Assembly: GCF_000350145.1 (NCBI RefSeq)
Contig: NZ_BAOL01000025.1
Location: 1-33,667, forward strand
Origin: Ilumatobacter nonamiensis YM16-303
GTDB taxonomy: Bacteria; Actinomycetota; Acidimicrobiia; Acidimicrobiales; Ilumatobacteraceae
Length of the DNA: 33,667 nucleotides
Direction: 5' to 3'
The notes under the pieces are model-generated. The model made no database searches. It was not told where the DNA came from and was given only the letters and a program-made list of their open reading frames with translations. The translations under genes were made by a program, and so were the position numbers. This document shows positions 8,699-16,633 of the stretch, in pieces (the first letter of the stretch is position 1; the number at the start of each line of letters is the position of its first letter).

Positions 8699-9092
8699 AT
8701 GAAGCCGATCATCGAGGCACCCACGACGGCGTTCGAGCGAGAACTCGCGCATCTGCTCCACGAGATCCTCCGCGAGTCGCCGCGGCGGGGGCTCGCGGCG
8801 CTCCGGGTGTTGGACGATCTCTACCTGCCCTGGTTGGAGCGCCGCCTCGTCCATCGGATGCGGGCGGGCGGGCGGCGCGTCGTGGACCGGCATCGGCCGC
8901 ATCCTCGGTATCAGCCGCCAAGCGGTGCAGAAGCGCTACGACCGACCGGCATCGGTGGAAAGCTTGATGCCGCCAACGCTTCCGGAGAAGGCCTCGGGGC
9001 CGTGTCGGGAGCACCGCGAAATCCTCGTCAAGCTGCGCCACCTCCGGGAATTGGAGAGCGCCGACCGGCGCGGCGAGGCGGTTCCGTGGTGA
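8699..9092 (+). pseudogene. Frameshifted small helix-turn-helix protein gene
   Basis: Reading from ATG 8699 gives an alpha-helical N-terminus (MKPIIEAPTTAFERELAHLL, continuing to LPWLERRLVHRMRAGG). Good coding character then moves to the +1 frame: ASWTGIGRILGISRQAVQKR is a typical actinobacterial helix-turn-helix recognition segment. That frame runs to the TGA at 9090-9092 with an acidic/basic helical tail (HREILVKLRHLRELESADRR). The switch falls inside four perfect GCGG units at 8860-8875. Removing one 4-base unit joins both halves into an uninterrupted 129-residue protein. As written, the first frame runs on to 9115 as Arg/Pro-rich, shadow-like sequence. It may be a recent mutation, a phase-variable switch, or a sequencing error in the GC-rich tract. 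A DNA-binding role is inferred from the HTH only. Confidence 0.72.
8860..8875 (+). repeat. (GCGG)4 tetranucleotide tract at the frameshift
   Basis: Four exact tandem copies of GCGG. Three copies would keep the HTH gene in one reading frame; four put it out of frame. Short tandem repeats of this kind are prone to slippage during replication and also to sequencing error. Confidence 0.85.
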
Positions 9093-9104
9093 GGCCTACT
9101 GCAT

Positions 9105-10880
9105 TTATTCGATGACGGCGAGGATGTCGCCGCCGCCGACGGTGTCTCCGGCGGCGACCTTGATCTCCGTCACGGTGCCCGCCTTCTCGGCGTTGATCTG
9201 ATTCTCCATCTTCATCGCCTCGAGCACGAGGACGCCGGCCCCGGCCTCCACCTCTTGGCCGACCTCGACGAGGATCTTGACGATCGTGCCCTGCATCGGG
9301 GCTTCGATGCTGCCGCTCGCCGCAGCTCCGCCGCCGCTCGACGCGGCGCGCTTCTCACGCTTCTTGGCCGGTGCTGCCGCGCCGCCGGCGACGACGGCCG
9401 GCTGCTCCGGAACCCACATCGCCACGTCGAAGCGCTTGCCGTTGACCTCGACGGTCGTGTCGCGACGGACCAGCGGCGGTGCGTCCTCGTCGTCACTCGC
9501 GGGCGCGGCGGCCGGTGTGGCCGACACGTCCGACAGATCGAGGGTTTCCTCGACCCACTTCGTCGAGTGGGTGATCGCGGCGAAGTCGGGGTGACGCAGG
9601 ATCGCGAGGTCTGCGGGGATGGTCGTGGCCACACCTTCGACCACCAGTTCGTCGAGCGCGCGGATGGTGCGCGCGATCGCCACATCGCGATCACGACCCC
9701 ACACGACGAGCTTGCCCACCAGGTTGTCGTAGTACTGGCTGACCTCGTCGCCGGACATGTAGCCCGTGTCGAAGCGAACGCCGAAGCCGTCCGGCGGGAC
9801 GAGCGACGTGATCGGGCCCGGTGACGGGAGGAACTTGCCGCCCGCCGGGTCCTCGGCGTTGATGCGGATCTCGATCGAGTGGCCCCGACGTGCCTCGTTG
9901 ACCTGCTCCTGGGTCATCGGGAGTTCCTCGCCCGCAGCGACACGGATCTGCCACTCCACGAGGTCGATGTCGGTGATCATCTCGGACACGGGGTGTTCGA
10001 CCTGGAGGCGGGTGTTCATCTCGAGGAAGAAGAACTCGCCGTCCTGATAGATGAACTCGACGGTGCCGGCGCCGTAGTAGCCGACCGCGTTGGCCGCCTT
10101 GACCGCGGCTTCACCCATCGCCTCTTCGACGCCCTCGGGCAGTCCGGGTGCAGGAGCTTCCTCGACCAGTTTCTGGTGTCGGCGCTGTGCGGAGCAGTCA
10201 CGGCTGGAGACCCAGACACAGTTGCCCTGCTTGTCGCCGACGAGTTGGATCTCGACGTGGCGCGGCCACGTGAGGTAGCGCTCGACGTAGACCTCGTCAC
10301 GGCCGAAGAAGCTCTTGGCCTCGCGTTGGGCCGACGCGAACGCGTCGTCGACCTCCGCGGCGGAGTGGACGATCTTCATCCCGCGTCCACCGCCACCGAA
10401 CGCGGCCTTGATGACCGCCGGCCAGCCGAACTCGTCGGCGAACGCCCGGACGTCGTCGGGCCCGGTCGCGAACTCGGTCATCCCGGGCACGATCGGCGCT
10501 CCTCCGCGGACCGCAGCCTGACGGCTCGACACCTTGTCGGACATCTCGTCCATCGCTTCTGGCGGTGGGCCGATGAACTCGACGCCGAGCGCCGCCACGG
10601 CGCGTGCGAAATCGGGGTTCTCGCTGAAGAAGCCGTAGCCCGGGTGTACGGCGTCGGCGCCACTGGTCCGGATCGCGTCGAGCAGCTTGTCCGAGTCGAT
10701 GTAGCTCTCCGCTGCGGTGGTGCCACCGAGCGCGTAGGCCTCGTCAGCGATGCGTACGTGGAGGGAGTCACGATCGAGTTCGGAATAGACGGCGACCGTC
10801 TGGATGCCCATCTCCCGGGCAGCTCGAATGACACGGACGGCGATTTCGCCTCGGTTGGCGATCAGGATCTTCTTGAGCAC
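9105..10880 (-). CDS. Acyl-CoA carboxylase alpha subunit: biotin carboxylase-BCCP fusion
   Basis: Biotin-dependent acetyl/propionyl-CoA carboxylase alpha subunit (actinobacterial AccA/PccA type) of 591 residues. It carboxylates its own biotin with ATP and bicarbonate, then passes CO2 to a separate beta subunit not seen here. The biotin carboxylase part starts KKILIANRGEIAVRVIRAAR and contains the ATP-grasp glycine loop (AAFGGGGRGMKIV) and the active-site stretch EMNTRLQVEHPVSE. An Ala/Lys-rich linker at about 480-515 leads to a biotinyl domain with EAMKMEN, whose Lys557 lies 34 residues from the C-terminus, the usual spacing. GTG 10880 is chosen because the family motif begins three residues later and a TACATT hexamer lies seven bases upstream; the longer open frame to 11018 is antisense to birA. 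It is divergent from birA, whose product should biotinylate it. Confidence 0.94.
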   Translation of the reverse strand: MLKKILIANRGEIAVRVIRAAREMGIQTVAVYSELDRDSLHVRIADEAYALGGTTAAESYIDSDKLLDAIRTSGADAVHPGYGFFSENPDFARAVAALGVEFIGPPPEAMDEMSDKVSSRQAAVRGGAPIVPGMTEFATGPDDVRAFADEFGWPAVIKAAFGGGGRGMKIVHSAAEVDDAFASAQREAKSFFGRDEVYVERYLTWPRHVEIQLVGDKQGNCVWVSSRDCSAQRRHQKLVEEAPAPGLPEGVEEAMGEAAVKAANAVGYYGAGTVEFIYQDGEFFFLEMNTRLQVEHPVSEMITDIDLVEWQIRVAAGEELPMTQEQVNEARRGHSIEIRINAEDPAGGKFLPSPGPITSLVPPDGFGVRFDTGYMSGDEVSQYYDNLVGKLVVWGRDRDVAIARTIRALDELVVEGVATTIPADLAILRHPDFAAITHSTKWVEETLDLSDVSATPAAAPASDDEDAPPLVRRDTTVEVNGKRFDVAMWVPEQPAVVAGGAAAPAKKREKRAASSGGGAAASGSIEAPMQGTIVKILVEVGQEVEAGAGVLVLEAMKMENQINAEKAGTVTEIKVAAGDTVGGGDILAVIE

Positions 10881-10887
10881 GAGTGCA

Positions 10888-10893
10888 AATGTA
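10888..10893 (-). promoter_or_regulatory. -10-like hexamer TACATT of the carboxylase gene
   Basis: On the minus strand TACATT ends seven bases before GTG 10880. It lies in the 19-bp gap between the carboxylase and birA start codons, so any -35 contacts would be inside birA coding sequence. On the plus strand the same bases offer only a weak hexamer for birA. Confidence 0.4.
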
Positions 10894-10899
10894 GGGGCC

Positions 10900-11619
10900 G
10901 TGACCGACTTCGCTGGCATTTGGACGATCGAGCACGTCGCCGAGACGGGAAGTACCAACGCCGACCTGATCGAACGCGCCGACAGCGGAGCGGCCGCGGA
11001 TCGCACCGTCTTGCGCACCGATCACCAGACTGCGGGCCGCGGACGGCTCGATCGGAGGTGGGACGCACCGCCCGGGACGAACCTGCTCACCTCGATCCTG
11101 TTCACCGACCCGCCCTCGGTACCGACGGAGCTTCCGCAGGCCGTCGCAGTGGCCTCACTCACGGCTGTCGAAGAACTTGCCGGCCGGGGTCTCGACGGAA
11201 GGCTCGAACTCAAGTGGCCGAACGACCTGTTGCTCGACGGGAGGAAACTGTCGGGTGTCCTGTCCCAGCGAACGGTGTCGGGCGCGGTGGTCGTCGGGAT
11301 CGGGTTGAACGTGGGGTGGGCACCCGAGGGCGCAGCGTGCCTGCGCGATGACTTGGACCTGGACACGGACCCCGCCACGTTCCTCGAGTGCCTGTTGAGC
11401 GCGCTCGACGAGATTCTGGCGAGCGGTGATGTTGTCGCCCGCTACCGGGAGCGCCTGTCGACGTTGGGGCTGGACGTACGCATCGAACTGCCCGGCGGAA
11501 CGACGCTCACCGCCGTCGCGGTCGACCTGGACGAAGGTGGTCGCCTCATCGTCGAGTCCTCGGAATCCGGTCGGATGACGCTCGATGTCGGTGACATCGT
11601 TCACCTCCGCCCAGGATGA
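10900..11619 (+). CDS. birA: Biotin--[acetyl-CoA-carboxylase] ligase, no DNA-binding domain
   Basis: Attaches biotin to the carrier-domain lysine of biotin-dependent carboxylases through biotinyl-AMP. The protein has 239 residues starting at GTG 10900 (VTDFAGIWTIEHV). Visible motifs are TGSTN (16-20), the adenylate-binding loop GRGR (46-49) before the WDAPPGTNL stretch, KWPND (105-109), GRKLSG with Lys116, and VGIGLNV. A small C-terminal SH3-like domain (about 190-239) follows. The N-terminal winged helix of E. coli-type bifunctional BirA is absent, so it should be an enzyme only and not a repressor. Its divergent neighbour encodes a protein with the biotin-acceptor motif, making a substrate-enzyme pair. 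Confidence 0.93.
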   Translation: MTDFAGIWTIEHVAETGSTNADLIERADSGAAADRTVLRTDHQTAGRGRLDRRWDAPPGTNLLTSILFTDPPSVPTELPQAVAVASLTAVEELAGRGLDGRLELKWPNDLLLDGRKLSGVLSQRTVSGAVVVGIGLNVGWAPEGAACLRDDLDLDTDPATFLECLLSALDEILASGDVVARYRERLSTLGLDVRIELPGGTTLTAVAVDLDEGGRLIVESSESGRMTLDVGDIVHLRPG

Positions 11620-11658
11620 TGATCTGCTGATTGCCGTGGGGGCGGGGTGAGCGCCGTC

Positions 11659-11664
11659 TAGCGT
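11659..11664 (+). promoter_or_regulatory. -10-like hexamer TAGCGT of the LCP gene
   Basis: TAGCGT ends seven bases before ATG 11672, matching the start-proximal -10 pattern repeated across the window. No Shine-Dalgarno site is seen. Confidence 0.45.
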
Positions 11665-11671
11665 TTCGCTC

Positions 11672-12706
11672 ATGCAGATGCGGCACGACGATCTTCCGCG
11701 CGCCCGCCCGCGTCGCCGGACGTCCACGCGCCTCGGTGCCCTGTTCGCTGCGATCTTCGCGGTCGTCGGTGCGGCGGGCGTGATCACCGCCGCCGACCGG
11801 CAGGTCGAGAACGTCGATCGCATCGAGGACCTCGACGACATTCTGGCCGCCGTGGACGGCCCCGCGGTGAACTACCTCCTGATCGGATCCGACTCCCGCG
11901 AAGGGATCGACGGGGAGACCGACGAGACGGCCACGATCGGCAGCGAGACCGACGTCACGGGACGTCGCAGCGACACGATCATGATCCTGCGCCAGGAGGA
12001 GGACGGCAACGGTGCCGCGATCCTCAGCCTCAACCGTGACCTGTGGGTGACGATGGCCGACACGGGCCAGCAGGACCGGATCAACTCCGCCTACAACCGC
12101 GGCGCCGACGTACTCGCCGCGACGATCACCCAGAACTACGGGATCCCGATCAACCACGTCGTCGACGTGGACTTCACCGGCTTCAAACAGATCGTCGACA
12201 CCATCGGGGGGACGACGATCTGCTTCGACTACCCGGTCCGCGACGTGAAGAGCGGGCTGAACCAGCCCGCCGGCTGCAACAACCTCACCGGAGACCAGGC
12301 CCTGGCCTACGCCCGCAGCCGTACCTACCAGGAGTTCCGCGACGGCGACTGGCAGACCGACGGCACGGCCGACATCGGTCGAGTTCAGCGCCAGCAGCAG
12401 TTCATCGCCACCACGGTCAACGAAACGCTGAGCGAACTCCAGGCCGATCCGTTCCTCGCGTCGGACCTGATCAACGCCACGTCCGGCTCGCTTCGGCTCG
12501 ATCCCAACCTCGACCCGCTGGCCGCTGCCGGCACCCTGCGCAAGGCGTTCGGGACCGGGCTCACCACCTACACCCTGCCGGTGGACGGCGCGACCATCGA
12601 CGGGAAGTCGGTGCTCGTCGTGCAGCCCACCCGGGAGTCCGAAGACATCCTGAACTACTTCCGCGGGACCGGTCCGCTTCCGCCGACCACGCTCCCGGCC
12701 GGCTGA
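11672..12706 (+). CDS. LytR-CpsA-Psr (LCP) family cell-wall glycopolymer ligase
   Basis: LCP proteins transfer undecaprenyl-linked glycopolymers to peptidoglycan outside the membrane. The 344-residue protein has a short basic cytoplasmic tail, one membrane segment at about 21-41 (LGALFAAIFAVVGAAGVITA) and an extracellular LCP domain. Family signatures are VNYLLIGSDSR, the Arg-Arg-Ser-Asp of GRRSDTIMIL (98-106), SLNRDLWV (119-126, with Arg122), RINSAYNRG (136-144) and ALAYARSR. These Arg and Asp residues bind the pyrophosphate lipid and magnesium in characterised members. It lies directly upstream of the rml genes, which fits attachment of a rhamnose-containing polymer. A GC hairpin spans its stop codon. 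Confidence 0.92.
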   Translation: MQMRHDDLPRARPRRRTSTRLGALFAAIFAVVGAAGVITAADRQVENVDRIEDLDDILAAVDGPAVNYLLIGSDSREGIDGETDETATIGSETDVTGRRSDTIMILRQEEDGNGAAILSLNRDLWVTMADTGQQDRINSAYNRGADVLAATITQNYGIPINHVVDVDFTGFKQIVDTIGGTTICFDYPVRDVKSGLNQPAGCNNLTGDQALAYARSRTYQEFRDGDWQTDGTADIGRVQRQQQFIATTVNETLSELQADPFLASDLINATSGSLRLDPNLDPLAAAGTLRKAFGTGLTTYTLPVDGATIDGKSVLVVQPTRESEDILNYFRGTGPLPPTTLPAG

Positions 12707-12715
12707 GCGCCGGCC
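12697..12715 (+). terminator. GC hairpin across the LCP stop codon
   Basis: GGCCGGC (12697-12703) and GCCGGCC (12709-12715) form a 7-bp stem with a 5-base loop that contains part of the TGA stop. There is no U-tract. It is placed between the LCP gene and the TATGGT promoter of rmlA, which would separate the two transcripts. Confidence 0.4.
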
Positions 12716-12720
12716 CGGTC

Positions 12721-12726
12721 TATGGT
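12721..12726 (+). promoter_or_regulatory. -10-like hexamer TATGGT of the rml operon
   Basis: TATGGT ends six bases before a GTG at 12733, the first codon of a 7-codon leader ORF, and 26 bases before the likely rmlA ATG. If the pattern seen at other genes holds, transcription starts at 12733. Confidence 0.4.
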
Positions 12727-12732
12727 GACGGC

Positions 12733-12756
12733 GTGAAGTGCGAGAACAGTCGATGA
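12733..12756 (+). CDS. Putative 7-codon leader peptide VKCENSR overlapping rmlA start
   Basis: GTG AAG TGC GAG AAC AGT CGA TGA reads Val-Lys-Cys-Glu-Asn-Ser-Arg-stop. Its GTG sits six bases after TATGGT, the position of the start codon in the other presumed leaderless genes here. Its TGA overlaps the rmlA ATG as ATGA (12753-12756), the same overlap used between genes of this operon, so ribosomes could pass to rmlA by termination-reinitiation. There is no Shine-Dalgarno site for rmlA itself. It is too short for statistical support and could be chance; GTG 12738, in frame with rmlA, is the competing explanation. Confidence 0.35.
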   Translation: MKCENSR

Positions 12757-13628
12757 AGGGAATCGTGCTCGCCGGGGGAACCGGCTCACGGCTCCATCCG
12801 GTGACGCTCGGGACCTCGAAGCAGCTGCTTCCGGTCTACGACAAGCCGATGGTCTACTACCCGCTGTCGGTGCAGATGTTGGCCGGCATCAGCGAGGTGC
12901 TGATCATCACGACACCGGAGGATGCGGGGTCGTTCCAGCGGCTGCTCGGCGATGGCTCGCAGTGGGGAATGCGGCTGGACTACGCGGTCCAGGAACGTCC
13001 TGAAGGACTCGCCCAGGCGTTCCTCATCGGGGCCGACTTCCTCGACGGTGGCGGCGCCTCGCTCGTCCTCGGCGACAACATGTTCTACGGCGCCGGGTTC
13101 TCCGACACCGTGGCGGCCGCGTCGGCGCAGGCTTCGGGTGCCACCATTTTCGGGTACCAGGTGAACGATCCCCAGCGCTACGGGATCGTCGAGATCGATG
13201 CCGAGGGCATGGCCGTCTCGATCGAGGAGAAGCCGAAGGAACCGCGCAGCAACTGGGCCGTCACCGGTCTGTACTTCTTCGATGACCGCGTCGTCGACGC
13301 GGCGCGCGGTGTGACGCCGTCGGCGCGCGGGGAACTGGAGATCACGTCGGTGATCGAGTACTACCTCGAGCGCGGCGACCTCCGGGTCGAGAAACTCAAC
13401 CGCGGTCATGCCTGGCTCGACACCGGAACCTTCGATTCGATGATCGAGGCGTCGGAGTTCGTCCGCGTGATCCAACACCGCCAGAACCGCCAGATCGCCT
13501 GCCTCGAGGAGATCGCCTGGGAGATGGGGTGGATCGACGACGAGACCGTGAGGGCCGCGGGAACGGCGATGGAGAAGAACAGCTACGGCCAGTACCTGCT
13601 CGCGTTGGTCGACGGGTTCGGCCGATGA
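12753..13628 (+). CDS. rfbA: Glucose-1-phosphate thymidylyltransferase
   Basis: First step of dTDP-L-rhamnose synthesis (RmlA): dTTP plus glucose-1-phosphate gives dTDP-glucose. The 291-residue protein starts [20 protein letters not shown], with the nucleotide loop GGTGSR (8-13), Lys23 in [13 protein letters not shown], the [10 protein letters not shown] stretch (81-90) and the sugar/metal-binding LGDNMFYG with Asp108. Length and motifs are standard. ATG 12753 is preferred because it begins the conserved N-terminus exactly; an in-frame GTG at 12738 would add five residues (VREQS). It is the first gene of rfbA-rfbC-rfbB-rfbD, overlapping rfbC by ATGA. Confidence 0.96.
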   Translation: MKGIVLAGGTGSRLHPVTLGTSKQLLPVYDKPMVYYPLSVQMLAGISEVLIITTPEDAGSFQRLLGDGSQWGMRLDYAVQERPEGLAQAFLIGADFLDGGGASLVLGDNMFYGAGFSDTVAAASAQASGATIFGYQVNDPQRYGIVEIDAEGMAVSIEEKPKEPRSNWAVTGLYFFDDRVVDAARGVTPSARGELEITSVIEYYLERGDLRVEKLNRGHAWLDTGTFDSMIEASEFVRVIQHRQNRQIACLEEIAWEMGWIDDETVRAAGTAMEKNSYGQYLLALVDGFGR

Positions 13629-14203
13629 AGCTCGTTCCGACGGCGCTGGGCGACGTGGTCGAGATCCAACCGGTCCGCCACGGTGATGCCCGAGGCTGGT
13701 TCAGCGAGGTCTTCACCGCGTCGGCGATGGCGGAGGCGGGGATCGTCCGCCCGTTCATCCAGGACAACGAGTCGTTCTCGGCCGCCGTCGGTACGTTGCG
13801 TGGCATCCACTACCAACTGGAGCCGTTCGCACAGGACAAGATCGTGCGGGTCGTGCGCGGGTCGGTGCTCGACGTGGCGGTCGACCTGCGGCGCGGTTCG
13901 CCCACGTTCGGCGAGCACGTCACGGTCACGTTGACGGGCGACGCCGGCAATCAGCTGCTCGTCCCGGCAGGTTTCGGACACGGTTTCGTCACCCTCCAAC
14001 CCGACACTCATGTCGCGTACAAGGTGACCGCTCCGTATGCGCCGGAACGCGAACGTTCGATCCGGTGGGACGATCCGACGCTCAGCATCGATTGGCAGCT
14101 CGCCGGAGCCGACCCGATGGTCTCCGAGCGCGACGCCGAAGCGCCGCTGCTCACGGATCAGCCAGACCTCTTCGATCTCCCACGTTCGGAGACTCCTGCA
14201 TGA
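13625..14203 (+). CDS. rfbC: dTDP-4-dehydrorhamnose 3,5-epimerase
   Basis: Third step of dTDP-L-rhamnose synthesis (RmlC): double epimerisation of dTDP-4-keto-6-deoxyglucose. It is a cupin-fold protein of 192 residues with [11 protein letters not shown] near residue 20-30, the catalytic His62 in GTLRGIHYQ, the [19 protein letters not shown] strand pair and [12 protein letters not shown]. The start is ATG 13625, which overlaps the rfbA stop by ATGA; it in turn overlaps rfbB by ATGA. Gene order A-C-B-D suggests tight translational coupling of the pathway. Confidence 0.95.
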   Translation: MKLVPTALGDVVEIQPVRHGDARGWFSEVFTASAMAEAGIVRPFIQDNESFSAAVGTLRGIHYQLEPFAQDKIVRVVRGSVLDVAVDLRRGSPTFGEHVTVTLTGDAGNQLLVPAGFGHGFVTLQPDTHVAYKVTAPYAPERERSIRWDDPTLSIDWQLAGADPMVSERDAEAPLLTDQPDLFDLPRSETPA

Positions 14204-15165
14204 AACTGTTCGTCACCGGCGCCGCCGGATTCATCGGCTCGAACTACGTGCGCCACGTGCTGGACTCGACCGACCACGAGGTCACGATCTACGACGCCCT
14301 CACGTACGCGGGGAACCTGGCGTCGATCCGCGACGTGCTCGATGACTCGCGATGCGAGTTCGTCCATGCCGACATCTGCGACCGCGACGACGTGGCCACG
14401 GCGATGGACGGACACGACGCGGTCGTCCACTTCGCCGCCGAGACGCACGTCGACCGCTCGATCGCCGATGGATCGGCGTTCGTCCGCACCAATTGCGTCG
14501 GGACGAACGTGCTGTGCGATGTCGCGAACCAGGTGGGGATCGGCAAGTTCCTGCACATCTCGACCGACGAGGTGTACGGCTCGGTGGAGGAGGGGTCGTC
14601 GAAGGAGACGGACCCGCTCGAACCACGCTCGCCCTACTCGGCGGCCAAAGCCGGGTCCGACCTGATCGCCCTCAGCTACCACGTCACCTACGGCTTGCCC
14701 GTCGTCGTGACCCGGTGCTCGAACAACTACGGGCCGTACCAGTTCCCCGAGAAGATGATCCCGCTGTTCACGACGAACCTGATCGACGGCCGGCAGGTGC
14801 CGCTGTACGGCGACGGACTGAACATCCGGGACTGGATCCACGTCGAGGATCACAACATTGCGGCTCACCTCGTGTTGGAGCAGGGCACGGTCGGCGAGGT
14901 GTACAACATCGGCGCCGGCAACGAACTGACGAATGTCGAGCTCACGCATCGCCTGCTCGAACTGTGCGGGCGCGACGAGTCGTTCATCCGCCCGGTCGAG
15001 GACCGGAAGGGCCACGACCGGCGCTACTCGGTCGACATCTCGAAGATCACCGATCTCGGATGGTCGCTCTCGCGGAGCTTCGACGACAACCTCGCCACGA
15101 CGGTCGAGTGGTATCGCGAGAACCGTGAATGGTGGGAACCGCTCAAGGCTCGCGCCGCCCTGTGA
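14200..15165 (+). CDS. rfbB: dTDP-glucose 4,6-dehydratase
   Basis: Second step of dTDP-L-rhamnose synthesis (RmlB): NAD-dependent oxidation and dehydration to dTDP-4-keto-6-deoxyglucose. It is an extended SDR protein of 321 residues with the NAD loop GAAGFIGS (7-14), the catalytic STDEVYG segment (Thr122, Asp123, Glu124) and YSAAK (Tyr146, Lys150), then SNNYGPYQFPEKMIP for substrate binding. The start is ATG 14200 inside the 4-base overlap with rfbC; the frame is open further upstream, but only as antiphase sequence of rfbC. Confidence 0.96.
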   Translation: MKLFVTGAAGFIGSNYVRHVLDSTDHEVTIYDALTYAGNLASIRDVLDDSRCEFVHADICDRDDVATAMDGHDAVVHFAAETHVDRSIADGSAFVRTNCVGTNVLCDVANQVGIGKFLHISTDEVYGSVEEGSSKETDPLEPRSPYSAAKAGSDLIALSYHVTYGLPVVVTRCSNNYGPYQFPEKMIPLFTTNLIDGRQVPLYGDGLNIRDWIHVEDHNIAAHLVLEQGTVGEVYNIGAGNELTNVELTHRLLELCGRDESFIRPVEDRKGHDRRYSVDISKITDLGWSLSRSFDDNLATTVEWYRENREWWEPLKARAAL

Positions 15166-15169
15166 TGCC

Positions 15170-16021
15170 GTGAAGTTCCTGGTCACCGGCGCTGCCGGCC
15201 AACTCGGTACCGACGTGGTCGCGCACCTCGCCGACACCGACCACGAGGTGGACGGGAGGGACCGAGCGATGCTCGACATCTCCGACGCAACCGCTGTCGA
15301 CCGCGCGCTCGCCGCCACGAAGCCCGACGTGGTGATCAACGGTGCAGCGTTCACGGCCGTCGATCGTTGCGAGAACGAGGTCGACGTCGCCACGGCCATC
15401 AACGAGCACGGTGTCCGGCACCTGGCTCGCGCCTGTGCTCGACACGAGACGCACCTGATCCACATCAGCACCGACTACGTGTTCGACGGCACCCTCGATC
15501 GTCCCTACCGGGAGGACGACACGACGAACCCGCAGTCGGTGTACGGACGGACGAAGCTGGCCGGGGAGCGCGCCGCGTTCGACGAGCTGGGCGACGATGC
15601 CACGGTGGTGCGCACGTCGTGGGTCTGTGGTGAGCACGGCAACAACATGGTCAAACTCGTGATCCGGCTCGCCGCCGGAGACACCCCGCTCGCGTTCGTC
15701 GACGACCAGCGCGGATGTCCGACGTTCACCGCTGATCTTGCGCCGTCACTCGTCGCGCTCGCGGAACAGCGCCCCGGTGGCGTCGTCCACCTGACGAACT
15801 CGGGAGCCGTCTCGTGGTACGAGTTCGTTCGCGCGACACTGACCGCTTCCGGGCACGATCCCGATCGAGTTCGGCCGATCTCGACCGCAGAGCTCGATCC
15901 ACCCCGACCGGCGCCCCGACCCGCGAACAGCGTGCTCGACGACGTGCGCTGGCGTGCGCTCGGTCATCGACCGATGCGGGACTTCCGCGAACCCCTGAGC
16001 GAACTCGTCGAGCGCCTGTAG
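15170..16021 (+). CDS. rfbD: dTDP-4-dehydrorhamnose reductase
   Basis: Last step of dTDP-L-rhamnose synthesis (RmlD): NAD(P)H reduction of the 4-keto group. The 283-residue SDR protein starts at GTG 15170 (VKFLVTGAAGQLGTDVVAHL), with the cofactor loop GAAGQLG (7-13), ISTDYVFDG and the catalytic YGRTK (Tyr125, Lys129). GTG 15170 lies four bases after the rfbB stop; the frame is open well upstream, but that part only shadows rfbB. A late GCPTF(T)ADLA stretch and the Pro-rich RPAPRPANSVLD are typical of RmlD. Confidence 0.95.
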   Translation: MKFLVTGAAGQLGTDVVAHLADTDHEVDGRDRAMLDISDATAVDRALAATKPDVVINGAAFTAVDRCENEVDVATAINEHGVRHLARACARHETHLIHISTDYVFDGTLDRPYREDDTTNPQSVYGRTKLAGERAAFDELGDDATVVRTSWVCGEHGNNMVKLVIRLAAGDTPLAFVDDQRGCPTFTADLAPSLVALAEQRPGGVVHLTNSGAVSWYEFVRATLTASGHDPDRVRPISTAELDPPRPAPRPANSVLDDVRWRALGHRPMRDFREPLSELVERL

Positions 16022-16027
16022 CCGGTC

Positions 16028-16591
16028 GTGGGTTTCACGCGAGCAGAACTCGAATCGTTCATCGGCGCCACCGTGGACGACCTCGTGGGGCCCGACCTGC
16101 GGCTGCTGTTCGTCGGCATCAACCCCGGGCTCTGGACCGCGGCCACACGGACCCACTTCGCCTATCCCGGCAACCGCTTCTATCCGGCGCTGCTGCAGGC
16201 CGGGATCATCGAGCGCGAGATCGATCGCGGAACGGGGATGTCCGACGCCGACCGGGCGCACCTGATCGAGCGGGGGATCGGGATCACGAACGTCGCGCAT
16301 CGGGCGACCGCCAAGGCGTCGGAACTCACGAAACAGGAGCTGATCGACGGCGGCGAAGTCCTGCGCGAGTTCGTGCGGACACATCAGCCGCGGGTCGTGG
16401 CCGTCGCCGGCGTCACCGCCTTCCGCACCGCGTTCGGCGAACCGAAGGCCACGATGGGCGAGCAAGCACGCGCCTTCGAGGGAAGTCGGCTCTGGGTCGT
16501 GCCGAACCCGAGCGGGTTGAACGCCCACGAGACCGTCGATTCGCTCGCCGACTGGTACGCGGAACCGGCTCGCGCTGCCGGCGTTCTCTGA
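16028..16591 (+). CDS. mug: G/U mismatch-specific uracil-DNA glycosylase
   Basis: Removes uracil or thymine mispaired with guanine, in base-excision repair. The 187-residue protein has the two family motifs: GINPG (30-34, with Asn32) in LLFVGINPGLWTAAT, and NPSGLN (160-165) in VVPNPSGLNAHET. Length is normal for Mug/TDG-type enzymes. It begins with GTG six bases after rfbD and has no promoter-like hexamer of its own. It is therefore probably read from the rml transcript, although its function has nothing to do with sugars. Confidence 0.92.
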   Translation: MGFTRAELESFIGATVDDLVGPDLRLLFVGINPGLWTAATRTHFAYPGNRFYPALLQAGIIEREIDRGTGMSDADRAHLIERGIGITNVAHRATAKASELTKQELIDGGEVLREFVRTHQPRVVAVAGVTAFRTAFGEPKATMGEQARAFEGSRLWVVPNPSGLNAHETVDSLADWYAEPARAAGVL

Positions 16592-16633
16592 GAAGCGTCG
16601 CGCGAAACGAACCGAGCTGCGAGACTGCGCGCC

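Noticed and set aside
8591-9115. 174-codon reading of the HTH region in one frame
   Set aside because: After about residue 92 the translation becomes Pro/Arg-rich and loses helix-turn-helix sense, while the alternative frame gains it. The N-terminal 36 residues before ATG 8699 overlap the palindromes.
10881-11018. Upstream extension of the carboxylase gene
   Set aside because: It is antisense to birA, and the conserved biotin carboxylase N-terminus starts at 10880.
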